DNA from: Dicaeum eximium
Taxonomy: Eukaryota; Chordata; Aves; Passeriformes; Dicaeidae
NCBI GenBank assembly: GCA_013396995.1
Contig: VWZP01003889.1
Coordinates: 496,001 to 560,000 of the forward strand
Reading direction: 5' to 3'
DNA: 64,000 nucleotides
The position numbers and the translations under genes are program-made. The notes beneath the pieces are model-generated. The model was not told where the DNA came from and made no database searches. It was given only the letters and a program-made list of their open reading frames with translations. Shown here piece by piece: positions 51,173 through 63,510 of the stretch (positions are counted from its first letter, which is position 1; each line of letters starts with the position of its first letter).

Positions 51173-53458
51173 GATAATATCAGGTTACATTTCTTTCAAT
51201 AAAGTGGAATTTCAGATGACTTGGCTAAAACCCTGAACCAGTTTTGTTTCATTGGACATATGCTTTCTCATATTTGGTGACAAACCCTGGGACAAACTCA
51301 GCAGCAATCTTGGACACGGTTCCACTGAGTGGCAGATATGTCCCAGCTTATAAGAAGTAAAGGATTTACTTCACCTACTTCATTTTACTCCACCTTGTGT
51401 AATTTTAATGCAGGCATTAAAAATTTTGCCATTGATTCCATTGTAGTAGAAGCTTCATCCCCTCATAACTTAATCAATTTCTATTTATGTATTTATTCAC
51501 TCATAATTTTAGGTTATTTTTCATTGATATCTGAATTCCAAATAATCTTCAGTCATCCTTGGGACTCTTGCTGCACTGTGTCTGTGTTTATTCCACGAAG
51601 GCAGGATTTTATTCAAGAAATGTGAATGTGATAGAATCCTGCTCATAAAGCAGGAATAGAATCTAATAGCCAAGAATCCTATTTCTTATACTGTTAGTTT
51701 TCCTGAGGTTTTTTTAGTATCTACTATAATGCTGAAAATAGATTAAGAATATTCAGGTTCAGAAGACAAGTTTTATGACCAACTCTGTTCATAGATTTGG
51801 AAGAATCTGGCGAAAGAAATCATTTGCTGAAGAGTTTTCAGCATTGAGTATTCTTCAGCATAAAGGTTCTTCCCTGTGCCCCACAGAGGAAGGTTTAAGG
51901 AGTGTGAGCCTGGCTGAAGGGACTTTATGTCCCTGTGACTTCCTTTGTGTTGCAAGTGCAGTGGCTCTCAGGAGAAGTGATGCACTGCCCTTGCCAGGAT
52001 GGTCCAGAATAAATAACCACTGCACTGAGGAAAGAACATTTTTCAGTCGAATATCTGAGTGGATAATGCTGAGATCTCATCAAAGTCTCTTCTTTCAGAC
52101 ACAATGTTTGGTTATTACTGCTAATGACAGTCAGTTATAAATACTGGCTGTTCAGTGAATATTGCCAGCTCTGTCCCATGCTGGGGGGAGGAGGGTGGAT
52201 TTTTGGTGCGCTGAGAGTTTTGTGACTGTTGGTTTGAAGGTCACAGGTCCGAACAGAAGTGAGAAAAGACACTCAGGGCACGTGGGTGGAGAGCATTTCA
52301 GAAGGCTGAAATGTTTTCCTCTCAGATTCTTCATCAGCTTATTAGTAACTATTTTCTGAGTCAAGCAAGCATTTATGATTCAGTAGCATTTTATCCTACT
52401 GTATTTTACTGTGTGGCTTCATGGCAAGCAAGGCAGCTGAACATCAGACTTCTGTATAATCAAAGCAGAAAGAAACATCTGAAGGGCAATAATGTTTTCT
52501 TCCCTACTAGTTTGTCTTTATTTTTATCTCCATCTATAATGAAGCTATCTGTATAATAAAATATACTCTTTTTTGGTATAGAAATTGTTTCTTTGATGCA
52601 TCTACACTATTGTGTCTACAGCTATAGGATCCTGACTTCAACACAATTAAAATTCATGAAGAAAGCATAATGGACCTTCTTTTGAATGGTTGGAATACTT
52701 TAAGGTACTAGTCAATGAAATGCTAATACAAGTTTAATTCAAAAACTTGAAAATATGCATCTTGAGATAGAAAGAGGTCCTTCAATGGTAGTACACTGGT
52801 TTATGCAAAAAAAAATATTTTTTTATGTTCAGCACTCAATATCTAAAGCATTATCTGTATCTAAGAGTCAGCTACTATAAGGACTATTCAAAAATTGAAT
52901 GATATGGCACCTACTTTAAAATGGGTGGGACTGCACACATTGTAATGGTTGAAGAAGAGCTTATTAAAATAATTTTATAAAGAGAAATATTTGTATTTAC
53001 ATGTTGTAAAGTAGTACTTCTGTGGGTGCTTGCGTTTTATAATTGGTTTTATTATCTTTTCTTAGCAGAGAAAATATTCTTTGCAATTGCTCACCGGTAG
53101 CTGAATAAAATAATTAATTCAAAATTTTTTTTGTAATTAAAGATGATAATCTTTTCTTACCTTATTATTCATGTCATATAATATGCTGACCAATAATTTG
53201 GTGTTTTGGGCAATTGGAAGAATATTTGCCCTCGTAATTATTTTAATATATTTTCTGGGGAAGAAATAGAAAAAAATAGGATCATATGTCTGTGATTTCC
53301 CTGGTTACTCTTCATACTTGAGACAGAAAGAAACTTCCAGTCTGGCAGCAGGCAGTGTGGTATTTTTCAGTATTAGAGCCAACTGAAGGAGTTCACCTCC
53401 ATGTTTGCTACCAGAACCTTTGTGGCTGCACATCCAGGTAGTTTAACAAGCAGCATTT

Positions 53459-53525
53459 TGCTTTACTTTATTATTTTACTTTATTTATTTTATTTTATTT
53501 TTCTTATTTTACTTTATTTTTCTTA
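53459..53525 (+). repeat. (TTTTACTTTA)n-like low-complexity repeat
   Basis: Degenerate repeats of 'ttttactttattatttta' extend over about 65 bases. Confidence 0.85.
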
Positions 53526-54650
53526 CCCAGTCTTCGGTAGTACAAGAGATTAAAACTAATTTAAAAAACCCTCAAAATACAACCCCTTGAGAAGTAAAGA
53601 AAAATAAATTGAAAGCCATGCTTGGAGTCCATCACCAAGAAGAAATAGCCCACACAAAACATATGTCAGAACATTTTCTCTTCCTGTACTTTGGAAGTTA
53701 CAATGCAAGGCTGTGAGGAGAGGGAACAGCTCATGAACAGCTGAGTGAATGAGTTCTGTATTGCAGTAGTGAATTTACATCATTGAGTGAAATTCTGTGA
53801 TAAACCCACATTATTAAATATTATGCTGCATAAATGCAATGAAAAACTGTTCGTGTGATTAGCATTTTCTTACTGCATACTGAGCACTACTTTATTGAAA
53901 AATTCCCACTATTATAGAACAATTTTTCATTTCATAAGAATACATCCATCAGAAGAAAAATGCTGTAAAGGTTAGATATAACTAAATGGCTCAAAATTTA
54001 GGAGCTCATTGTGTGCAGAAGAAAGGACAGTGGGTGATAAAGAACAGGAAAGAACAAAGTGGTTTGTACATACAAAGGCCTAAACAAAGAGCACTGATGA
54101 GAATGTGAAATGTGGCTTAAAAGTCATCACACTTGCATTTCTCCTCCTAGCCATTTTAAATTTGATGAGTTAAGAAAATTTGTTGAAAAGATTTCATGAA
54201 TAAAATTCTTCCCTTTATTTTTTCTCAGTTAATTTTGCGGAGTTGTGAGTATTAAAATACTTTATATGAGAATTTTTTAATGCTTTTAGGTGCATCATCA
54301 GGCTGTTAATGCTGTGTTACATCAGCAGTTAATGCCACAGGGAAAGCAAGGGCTAAAAGGTTTCTGTGACCCAAAAAACCCAATAACCAAGGGCCATTGT
54401 TGGAACTGATGACTGAATGTGCCAGTCAGCTGCTGATCATTTAATTTCAGGGCAGTTCTTCCTGCACTTTAGCAAAAATACGCACCTGAGCTTCTTGGGA
54501 TGTGAGAAGCAGAATGAGTCTTTTAGAAATTCAGGAGTCAAACAGAAAGTAAGAAAAATACTGGAATCAAATGCCAATGTAATTACTGTTGAGGTGAGGT
54601 TTTTTGGGTTTTTTGACAGCTCTAGGACAGTGGTTGTAGTTGTACACTGA

Positions 54651-54677
54651 GGGGGGGGGGTTGAGTGGGGTGGGATG
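54651..54677 (+). other. G-quadruplex-type G run
   Basis: Ten consecutive G are followed by TTGAGT, GGGG, T, GGG, AT and GG. The ten-G run can supply two G-tracts, so four tracts of three G with loops of up to 6 bases are available on the + (DPP10 sense) strand. The motif would also be present in the unspliced pre-mRNA. G runs of this length are unusual in the surrounding AT-rich intron. Confidence 0.75.
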
Positions 54678-57600
54678 GACATTTATTCTCAGGTTTTTGG
54701 AATAATCTCATGTAGCAAGGAATTTGGAATAGCTGGAATCTGTCTGCTTGTCTGTTTTAATTTTTAAATGTCATTATTTTTTATAAGCTGCAATAAATCA
54801 TTGCGTGCATGGCAAGCTGCTTACTAAAAAATCCTTATAAAAAATAGATGCTGTGAATTTATAGTGGTCACGCAACAAATGCTCACACTTTTCACTTACT
54901 TGAACTCATTTGATAAAAATAATTTGCTTACTAACTCAAAGGCCTCAGAGGGCAAGTTGCAGTGGCAGTGATGATTTTTGGACTCTTACAATCACCTTAA
55001 ATTGTAAAAATATTGTTCCTTGCTATTTGGGATGGTCATGAGTGTTGTGATCAGTCCCATCATACAGATGTTCTGCTGTCACATCAGTGCAATCAAAGGA
55101 CAGGATGAAGAGGCCAGCTTTTGGATGTAATTACTTTTGTGTTTTTCTGTAAACTCCCTTGTCATATTATTGAATTGCCTTAGTGGTATGATCATATTTA
55201 CCTATGCAGGAATGAAAAGGCTTTTTCCCCATTTTAATAGCTGAAGAAATGAGTCAGAATAGGGGAGTGATAAGGCTGCCAACAAGTGAGACCTCTACAT
55301 TAGTGTAAGAAACAGAACCCCACAGTATTTTATATCCCAGACTCATATGTTTGCCCCAGGGGTAATGAACCCCTTGGATTGACTCACTCTCCTAAGCCAT
55401 GAAAAGAGAAAATGTGGTACGTGACTTAATATACCCTGCTCTCCCTCCTGCCTCTGCTAAGGGACAAATACACCAGGAATGCCAGAAAGACCTCATTGCT
55501 TTTCTGTCCCATGTCCCTGCAGGAAAAATCCCCAGCCAGCCAGGATAACATTCCTGGTTTGCACACACACAGAGCATGGCTGCCAGTTTTTCTCTCTGAT
55601 CTTGTCTCAGTGGCAGCAATGATAAGGCAGCAGAGGAGTGAGAATTGAGAAATACAACTTCATTCTTTATGGGGATTTGTTGCAAAGCTGCCTCTGAAAA
55701 AGCCTCGTGTGCATACAGAACTGTGTGGTGCTGGAGTTAGCACAGAGAACTTTGTCACTGATTTCAAAAGCTCAAACAAGCAAAGAGGAGGAAGAAGTTA
55801 ATCAAAGATAAGTTCCCAGAACTATTAGCTTTGGCTCTGACCACAGAGGTCATTGCACTGTCAGTTTTCTTTCTTCATCATCTCTCAGTCGGGTCTGTAC
55901 TCACCTTTACAAGAGGAGTGAGTTGTGTAAAACACAGTGTAAGATAAGTCTGAAATATCAAAGCCTTTCTATTTAATGTCAGCCTCTGTTTTTCCTTCAG
56001 GTGACAAGGCTAAAGGGGAGTCTCAAAACTCCAGTGACTTACTTTCCTTTCTTTCCTGTTAATTAAAAGGCCACTATTTAATAACTAGGTGTCTGATCCA
56101 CATAACAAAGCTTATTAATAATCATTTTGTGAACAGGACTCTGTAATATTTTTCTAAGTATCAGAAATTAATTTGATATTAATTATGTGGTTCCAAGGTT
56201 ATTGTAAAATCTTTTGCTTGTGTATAATTAGTATTTCTTTTTGCCACTAGGGACAGTAAATGAGATAGAGCAAAGGAAGACTTCTACATCTTGATTTGTA
56301 TTCACTCCTACCAACTCTAGCCCTGTCTGACTGACTTTAGTGGAGTTATTCTTGATGAATAATAGTGAATATTATATTTGCAAAACACCTGTGAACAAAT
56401 ATGTGGCCATTCTAATCCAGCACTTTGCAAACATCTGGACCAAGGGCTCAGGCTTGCAAACTCTTAAGCACAGAAGCATAACTTTTCATGTGAATCACCA
56501 TATTGATATTTGTGAGCCAATTTAGATGAAAGATTACAGCCTTTACATAACACTCAAGATCATAATACAAGTGCAGGTGGAAAGGACCATTTTGTTATAC
56601 CAGGAATCTCCAGATATTTCCACAATGAAGATCACAGGTGGGGCTCTGTGACCTAAATCAGCCTCACTCTGGAATAGTCTTGGGCTTCTCAGTGATGTGG
56701 GTCTGTGGGGGTTTTCTCAGATCTCCAGCACTCCTCCTGCCTACAGATAAATCCTGCTGGGCTGCAGCTCTCCTTAATATACACACAGCTCTCATTTGGT
56801 TTCTGCAGAACAGCAATTAGCTAGTAAGAGAGATTTGCTTTTTTTTTTTTTCCATTTAGAGCAACATTTTATAAGACTTCGTGACATGTTCAGGCTTAGC
56901 TTGAAAGCTCCTACACCAGGGAAATTGTAATATTTTAGACTGAGTTTTCTGAACTGATTTAGTGTTACAGTGTGCAGAGGATTACACCTTAATTTTGAGT
57001 GACCATTACATGAATGGTCATTGCAAAGAATTTAATTCAGTGAATCGAATTCAGTGGTATTTCTGCACAAAGAGAGATTCTTACAACCAAATCCAGTCTG
57101 AGATTCTTGGGGAGCAAATTTCCCGGAGGTTTACACTGAATTCATTTAATACAATACTGGTTGCTTTGGATCAGGGCTCTCACCAGGATTAACTGCAGGT
57201 CACATGTAAAAAGCAAGTAAAGAAAATGAGAAATAGAGATGTCCAAAAGGGTGAGAGTTTTTTATATCTTTTTGTCAACTCCTGGGTTCTGGGGATTTAA
57301 CTCAAAGACCTCTCATTCTTCCTTGCTATCTTTTCTGTTTGTTTGGTGATCCTAAGAAGATTTTTATTCATTCCTTGCCTTTGTAGAAATTGTGAAGACC
57401 TTGGGCCACATGGTGATGGTCCATTTGATGTTTTCTTGGCACACAAACATGGTTTCTGCAGCTCACCAGCTCTTTTATTAATAGTGCACTTGACTCAGCT
57501 TTCGTCACTTCAAGAGTTCTGCACTGACCTAACGTTTAAAATCTACATTTAAAGTAAAACTTTCCTGTAAGTCACTGTAACACATCTGTCCTTGTATATT

Positions 57601-60456
57601 CTGGAGGGGGAGATGCATAGCAAAGGTTGTCCAGGGAATTATTAGAAACAGCTGACTGCTCTGTGTTTATCATTGTCATCTAATATTTGCAAAAAGTGTG
57701 GGATTAAAAACAATATAGCAAATAAATTCCTCTGCTTTGTTGCCTAAAAAGCTGCACAAACCCAAATTACATTTGTTATTTGATGAAAGACTGTTACCAG
57801 CCATAGTGGTTCCGTTTATCTTCAAAAACAGTATTTTGATCCTTGTTTGCTGAAATTGTATTAAAGACCTAAACGCAGTATCTTTTTCTTCCGTGGATAG
57901 ATGTTGGTCAGTGACATGTCAGTCTGGAGCACAGTGAATATTAGGCTGATGGAATTGTAAAAATGTTTGTTATATGATATTGGCTTTTCACAATTTTATT
58001 GTAGTATGTTTGTTTTGCCAATAAATCTATTCTAGTGTAGAGTATATCAACCAGCTTCTACTACAGAGTCAATATCAGGTGCTAAAATCCCAAACTCCTA
58101 CAATACTTAATGCTTTGGTGGTTTTTGTTTTGGTTGTGGGGATCTGTTTTGTTTTGTTGTTTGGGTTTTTTTTGCTTTGAAAGGTTCACTGGCTTGGTAC
58201 TGAAGATTTGATAGAGTTGGAGGAACAAAATAGGAAGACAGGTGTGCACTTACTGCATTGAAATTTAAATTAGTTATGAATTCTCAGGAATGAAATCAGC
58301 TCTTTCTGTCAGGAGTGTCTTGTGGAATTTCCCAGAGAAATGCAGCTGCAATTGCCTGTGGTGAAGTGAGTGTTTGTTTTTTGAAAGAACTGAAATCTTG
58401 ACGCAGTCAGAAGGTTGCCTATAATGTATATTTAATTGCGATCGTGGAGGCCAATTTTCTTTTATGTATTTGGAAGCATATTTTATAGTTAATTTGTTTT
58501 TCAGTGTACAAAACTCCAAGCATTGCCTTCCCAGTCCCCACATAAAATCCTTGTTGAGGTGGTGCACAGGGAGCTCCTTAGAGCTCGGGAGGAAATCAGG
58601 CTGCCTCGTCTGTTGGCTGAGGTTTGGAGTGGTCAATATTTCACCTTCTGTGGAAGCCTCTACCAGCACAGTTTCTTCCCTTTCTTTCTGTCAAGGGTTT
58701 CTAATTCTGGGCAGCCATTCAGCCACACATAATTATTTTTTCATTTCAGAGAGCTTTTCCAACCGTCCTCTCTCGTTTTGTTTCACCCATTTCTGTGACC
58801 TGTACTTGAGATGGAGGATTTTGGCTGTAGTTCTCAGACTTCAGTGCTGAGAGACTAAAACACAGGCTTTGATTAACTTTAAAGCTTTGTTGTCTCTAAG
58901 ACATGTTTTTAAACACTTAAATTCCAGCTAATCTGTGGATGCTTATCTGTTCTGTAGTAGGAAATGTAGATGTAAATGGGACACTTGAGCCATGACTATT
59001 TTCAGTAATATATTGTCATTTAGAACTGAGCAAATTATTTCACCTCTCACATTAACCAGAATAGCAGTAGAGTGCATTTTAAATGGATTAAGAATTGGCT
59101 GATTGACAGACCTGAAAATGTACCTGTCAGTGGGAAGTCAAAATTCATGAGATTGGTTTGAAAGGGGCTCCCCATGGGGGAGCTGTGGGTCCCACACTCC
59201 CCAGTTTGTTCAGTAGTGAGCTCAGAGAATCTCTGCTGCTAAAATTCCCTGTAAACAATGCTGAGACCCTCATGACAGTAAAAATAATCTGTATACCTAT
59301 GTCATATGGAGAAACAATATATGTACTCCAAGAGTATTTTGTATTTCTTTTAAACCTAATACCTGTAGTCCTAGGAAAGGAATGATTGTGCTGCAGTCAT
59401 ACTGCTGTGTTGTATTTTAGAAATCAGGGACTCTGAGAAAAGTTTACCTGTAATGATGAGCAAGTACATGTGAGTTTCTAGTGTGATGTTCTGGCAAAAA
59501 TAAAACAGCTCAGGGAAGTGGAACCAGCCCACAGCTCCTGCAGCTGTTGAGCAGGAGTAGAAGCAGAGAGGTGACTTCTAGCTCAGGATGTGGAATTGGC
59601 AGGTTCAACACAGGAATAGTGTTTCCAGTTGAGAAATCCCCAGCTTTGGAAGCATTTTTGAGGGGAGATAGGGTTTTAAGGAGAAGATTGATTTAAAAGA
59701 AAGTTTATTTTCTGTATCCTAACTGAATATTATTCAGTTACTAGATAGAAAGATTTTCTGCCAAACTGACTGTGAACAAAAGCATCTTATACTCAGTTTG
59801 GAAGGATCCCTGTCCATTTTCTGGCTGTTTTCAAATGCCTGGATTGAGAAACACAGAGGACTTCAGCTGTGGGGCAGATAATGTATTGATTTAGACTGGG
59901 TCTTAAATGCAGGTAGACATACTGCTTATCTCTGCTCCTGAAATTAGTGTAAAGAAGCTATAGGACCTGGAAGAAGGTGACATTAAAAAGTAAATTCATT
60001 TGCCTTTTTGGATGCCCCATGTTTAGGAAATAATTGGGGGCTTTCAGGATCACAGTTTTCGCTGCAGGTCCTAAGGAATTGAACACATTTATTTGGAAGA
60101 CTGAAGGCTCAGTTCTTCATTCTCATGACCTAAAAGAAGTTGATTATACTCTTCTGAAAATTCATCCATATCCATTACCAAGTGGAGGCTTTTTTTATTG
60201 CATTATTGTGTCACATTTTGACAACTAAATAATTTGGAACATTATTCTCCCAGAGAAGGAGAGAAGAAAATGTGTCAGAAGGATTGGCATCTCTCTATCT
60301 GCTAAGTTCAGAGCACATGAAAGTGATAGATGACTTTTGAACAAGTTACTGGAAGTGGCAGCTTCGTTCAGTGCTGCCAATAGCTCAGTGTGGTGAAAGG
60401 CCAGGGTGCAGGAGCATAGCCTAGCCAAGTGACCTGCCATTGACTTTGTGTTCCTT

Positions 60457-60490
60457 AAAAAAAAAAACCCACAAAAAAACCCCCAAAACC
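60457..60490 (+). repeat. A/C low-complexity tract
   Basis: An 11-base A run is followed by CCCACA7C5A4CC. It is simple A/C sequence only. Confidence 0.8.
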
Positions 60491-61202
60491 AAGCACTTGT
60501 GCATTATGTTGTTGTTATTGTTATAACTCACGTGCTGATTATATCTTCAAATTCATTAAAGAAGTCATGGGTTAATCAGGATGTTACAGTGTCAAGGTGC
60601 ACGTTGTGGTTGTCAGAATCCATCCCCTTCAGTTCTCATGTTTACTGTGCCCACACTTGGGCAAGGCTCATGCAGGGAAGGTCTCTTTGAAGACTCTGCC
60701 TGAATGAATGAAAGAGAACGAGAAGAAACTTGTGCCTTGCCTTTATCAGGTTCTTTATATCTGTGAACCTTTTTCCTAAGACAAGGAACAATTGAATTGT
60801 TTTTTGTTCCTCTAAGATTTGGCTACTCTTGGAAGTGCTCACAGAAAACTGCTACTTGTTTTTTGCTACTGAAAGGTCTGGGTTGTTGAATAGCTGTCAG
60901 ACCTGCTTTTATCCTATTACATCTTCTCAGGGAGTTGAAAGTGCAGTTTGACATCTAGGGGGAAAAATCTAAAACCTCACTTTCAAATGTTTCTTTCTAT
61001 CTTTCATGTTCCCAATATGACTGTTTTTTCTCTTTTTTTTCTAAAATCATAGGAGCCATGCAGAATGTTTCTGTTTAGACCCAGCCTGTGTATTTGACTG
61101 CTAGAGTATTGCAGTGATAATCAGTCTAAAAGTGCCTGTGGGCAGAGTGAAAGCACAGAAAAAGTGGGATCACATGCCAAGGGACAGACTGGAACTCTTC
61201 AA

Positions 61203-61222
61203 AGACAGACAGACAGACAGAC
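61203..61222. repeat. (AGAC)5 microsatellite
   Basis: Five perfect tetranucleotide units. It is a probable length-polymorphic marker. Confidence 0.95.
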
Positions 61223-61435
61223 TGTGGCTGCTTGGCTGAAATACCAGGGCATTGCTCCTGCCTCTGCCTGGGGAAGGCACCTTCTCCTCTTGCACATCTG
61301 CAGGTGTTGTGTTGCTGCTCCTCGTGGGAGCCTGGGTTTGGTTAGTTAGCCACAAACCTGGAGCACTGTCTGAGAGCTGGGAACTCAGCATGGCTCAGCT
61401 GTACTCCATTGAATCTGCAGATTTCTAAAGAAACT

Positions 61436-61450
61436 AAAAAAAAAAAAAAA
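61436..61450 (+). repeat. poly(A) run
   Basis: Fifteen A between 'aaact' and 'caacc', with no adjacent element recognised. Confidence 0.85.
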
Positions 61451-61833
61451 CAACCAGATACTTCCATATGCAGCACACTCTGCTGCGGTGCTGGCGTGTG
61501 AAAATCTTCCTTCAGACTAACCTAGGGCTGGAATTGAAAGGTGATCATGGACATCTTAACAGAGATCGAGAATTCCTACATTTGGTACAATCAGTTACTT
61601 TAGCTTGGAATTCTGTTCTAGTCTCTTGTGTATAGAGATTGGGCTGAAATCTGATTTTTGGAAACCTCCCAGCTGCAAACTCCTCCCTCATCTGTGGTGT
61701 TGCACACTGAAGTGACAGGGTTATGTAAGTTTGCCTCTTGGAAGGACAGAACGGGTGACAAAGGCAAGAAGTAACTAAACATATGTCTAAGCTAAGACAT
61801 AAACATGAGAAATTAGCAGCAGTGCTTAGAAAA

Positions 61834-61876
61834 TATTTTGCTCTAAAGAGTGAAATTCACTCTTTAGAGCAAAATA
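61834..61876. repeat. perfect 21-bp inverted repeat with one-base spacer
   Basis: The left arm 61834-61854 (TATTTTGCTCTAAAGAGTGA + A) is exactly complementary to the right arm 61856-61876, separated by one A at 61855. No mismatch occurs across the 21 base pairs, and pairing stops immediately outside. The arms are not simple-sequence DNA, which makes chance unlikely. A single-strand form would fold back almost completely, though the tight centre would open a few base pairs. Confidence 0.95.
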
Positions 61877-63220
61877 AGGCAGACAACAGAAGTGCTGCTT
61901 AAAATATATTTAAAATATGCCTATAAATTCTGCATAACATTTCTGCCAGTGCCCAAGACATAGGTAAACTTTACCTGTATTTCCAAAGAAGTGGCAATTT
62001 TTCAACAGGTTCTTTTTTTAAAGTACATCTTGGAGGTTTAATTGGTAGTTTAAACCCACTCAAACGCCAGGATTTGATCTGGCACGGTTACTGTTTGTAT
62101 CTTTAAAAATAAAACCTCTATAAATAAAAGGCACATCCAGAGCTAATGTAAATTTGCATAGTGTCAATTAAGTTAATGATAGCATTACAGTGAATTATTG
62201 CTGATGTAATTTTATTATTTATTTTTATCTTTGTACCTTTACGTTGGCAGAGAGAGAGGGATTTTTTTAAACTATGATAAAAAAAGTTCTTAAATGTCAG
62301 CAGAACTAATAACAGCAGATCATCATCTTAGATTATCATAAACTTTTAAATATTGTAAAATCTAGAGGTTTGAACATGACAGTTGCAGAAATGTTTTGAA
62401 GCAAAAATGTTGGCTCTTCCTTTTTAAAAAATCCAAACTCAAATCAATAACTATCTAGAGCTCCAACCTGAATCAGTCTCTGTTGATTAGGTGAAATTAC
62501 CCTGACATTGAAACCAATTGGAATTGCTGAAAACTCTGTTTTGTTCTTCTGTTGGTTGCTGTTAAAAGTCTGTCTCAATGGCTTCTGTCAGAATTGAAGT
62601 GTATCACCACTAGTGATGATAAAGTAGATTTCAGTGCTAGTGAGGGACTAAGTGATTGATATTTAGGAGTGAAGCGTGCCCTGATAACTCATGCTTCCCC
62701 CCTTTCCAAGTTTGGAATACATCATTTGAGGGAGAACTGAAATAAGAGGCATAAATTTGTGGGAGAGATGCATACAGGGATGAAAGGAATTTGCTGTATT
62801 TTTTCTTGAGCCTCTGGAGATGATACAGGAAATTATTTATTATTCATGACAATTTCGCAATCAAAGCTGACGGCAGTAAAATATGTGATTAATAGACTGT
62901 TCTTTAGGCAGATCACAATATGAACAAACAGATAATGTGTAGGAGGTATTTCCATCTGCACATATGTATTAAATGGTATGGAAAATTACATTTTTCTTTG
63001 TCTCTGCTTCAACTATATATATCGAATAATAAAACTTAGCCCTCCTTGAGCTCCCACCTCAAGCTTCCCTATTTCTATGCGTGCGCTTGATCACTGCAAT
63101 ACTAATATCATTGCTTGATAGTGTGCTTGGTGGAATTGATCTCAGCCCACTTATTCCCATTGATCAGAGTGAATAGGATTTCAGCTGTGCTCGGAATAGT
63201 TGTATTCCCTCCCAGTTTGT

Positions 63221-63510
63221 GATGGCGTGCCCGTGTGAGTGACATAATAGCTGCTTTATCCGAGCGCGCTCTCGTTCAGCAGGCGTTATCATGGGTGGAT
63301 CATAATGCCTTTGCATCTTAGTTTTGTGACATAAAGCTGGTAGGGAGAAACATAACAAGAGTAGTCATTGTGAGCTACTGCTGTGCTCTTCTGGAGACAA
63401 ATAGAAAGAAGCCCCACGGTTCCTCACTCATCTGTGCCGCGCCACCGGCGTAAATCACCGCGGTGATTGGGATAATCGCCGGGAGCCACGATGGCCCCCG
63501 TTATGAGACC
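63221..63510. promoter_or_regulatory. CpG-dense island, candidate enhancer or promoter-like element
   Basis: I count about 18 CpG dinucleotides in roughly 290 bases (ggcgtg, cccgtg, gagcgcgctc, ctcgtt, ggcgtt, gccgcgcc, ccggcg, accgcgg, atcgccggg, cacgatgg, cccgtt). This is far above the flanking intron, where CpG is rare; a few more follow at 63637-63665. It includes an ATTGG (CCAAT box on the minus strand) beside a nested palindrome, a TTTGCAT (octamer-like) site at about 63310 and GATA-type words. Retained CpGs imply low germline methylation or constraint. I see no exon, TATA box with initiator, or ORF of interest, so this is a candidate only; an alternative first exon of DPP10 is possible but would need a donor I cannot point to. 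Confidence 0.5.
63445..63482. repeat. nested inverted repeat with a 16-bp GC-rich palindrome
   Basis: AATCACCGCGGTGATT at 63453-63468 is a perfect 16-base palindrome containing the SacII-type CCGCGG centre. It is flanked by CCGGCG (63445-63450) and CGCCGG (63477-63482), which are themselves perfectly complementary. The arrangement is thus a core palindrome inside an outer 6-bp stem. Dyad symmetry of this kind is typical of dimeric transcription-factor sites, but no specific factor is recognised. Confidence 0.9.

Noticed and set aside
58274..58850. Overlapping ORFs of 131 codons (minus) and 128 codons (plus)
   Set aside because: Neither strand gives a recognisable family or exon boundaries. 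Paired long ORFs on both strands are a common chance effect.
60457..60490. A/C tract resembling a C4A4 telomere-type repeat
   Set aside because: The units are irregular and single. It is simple-sequence DNA in an intron.
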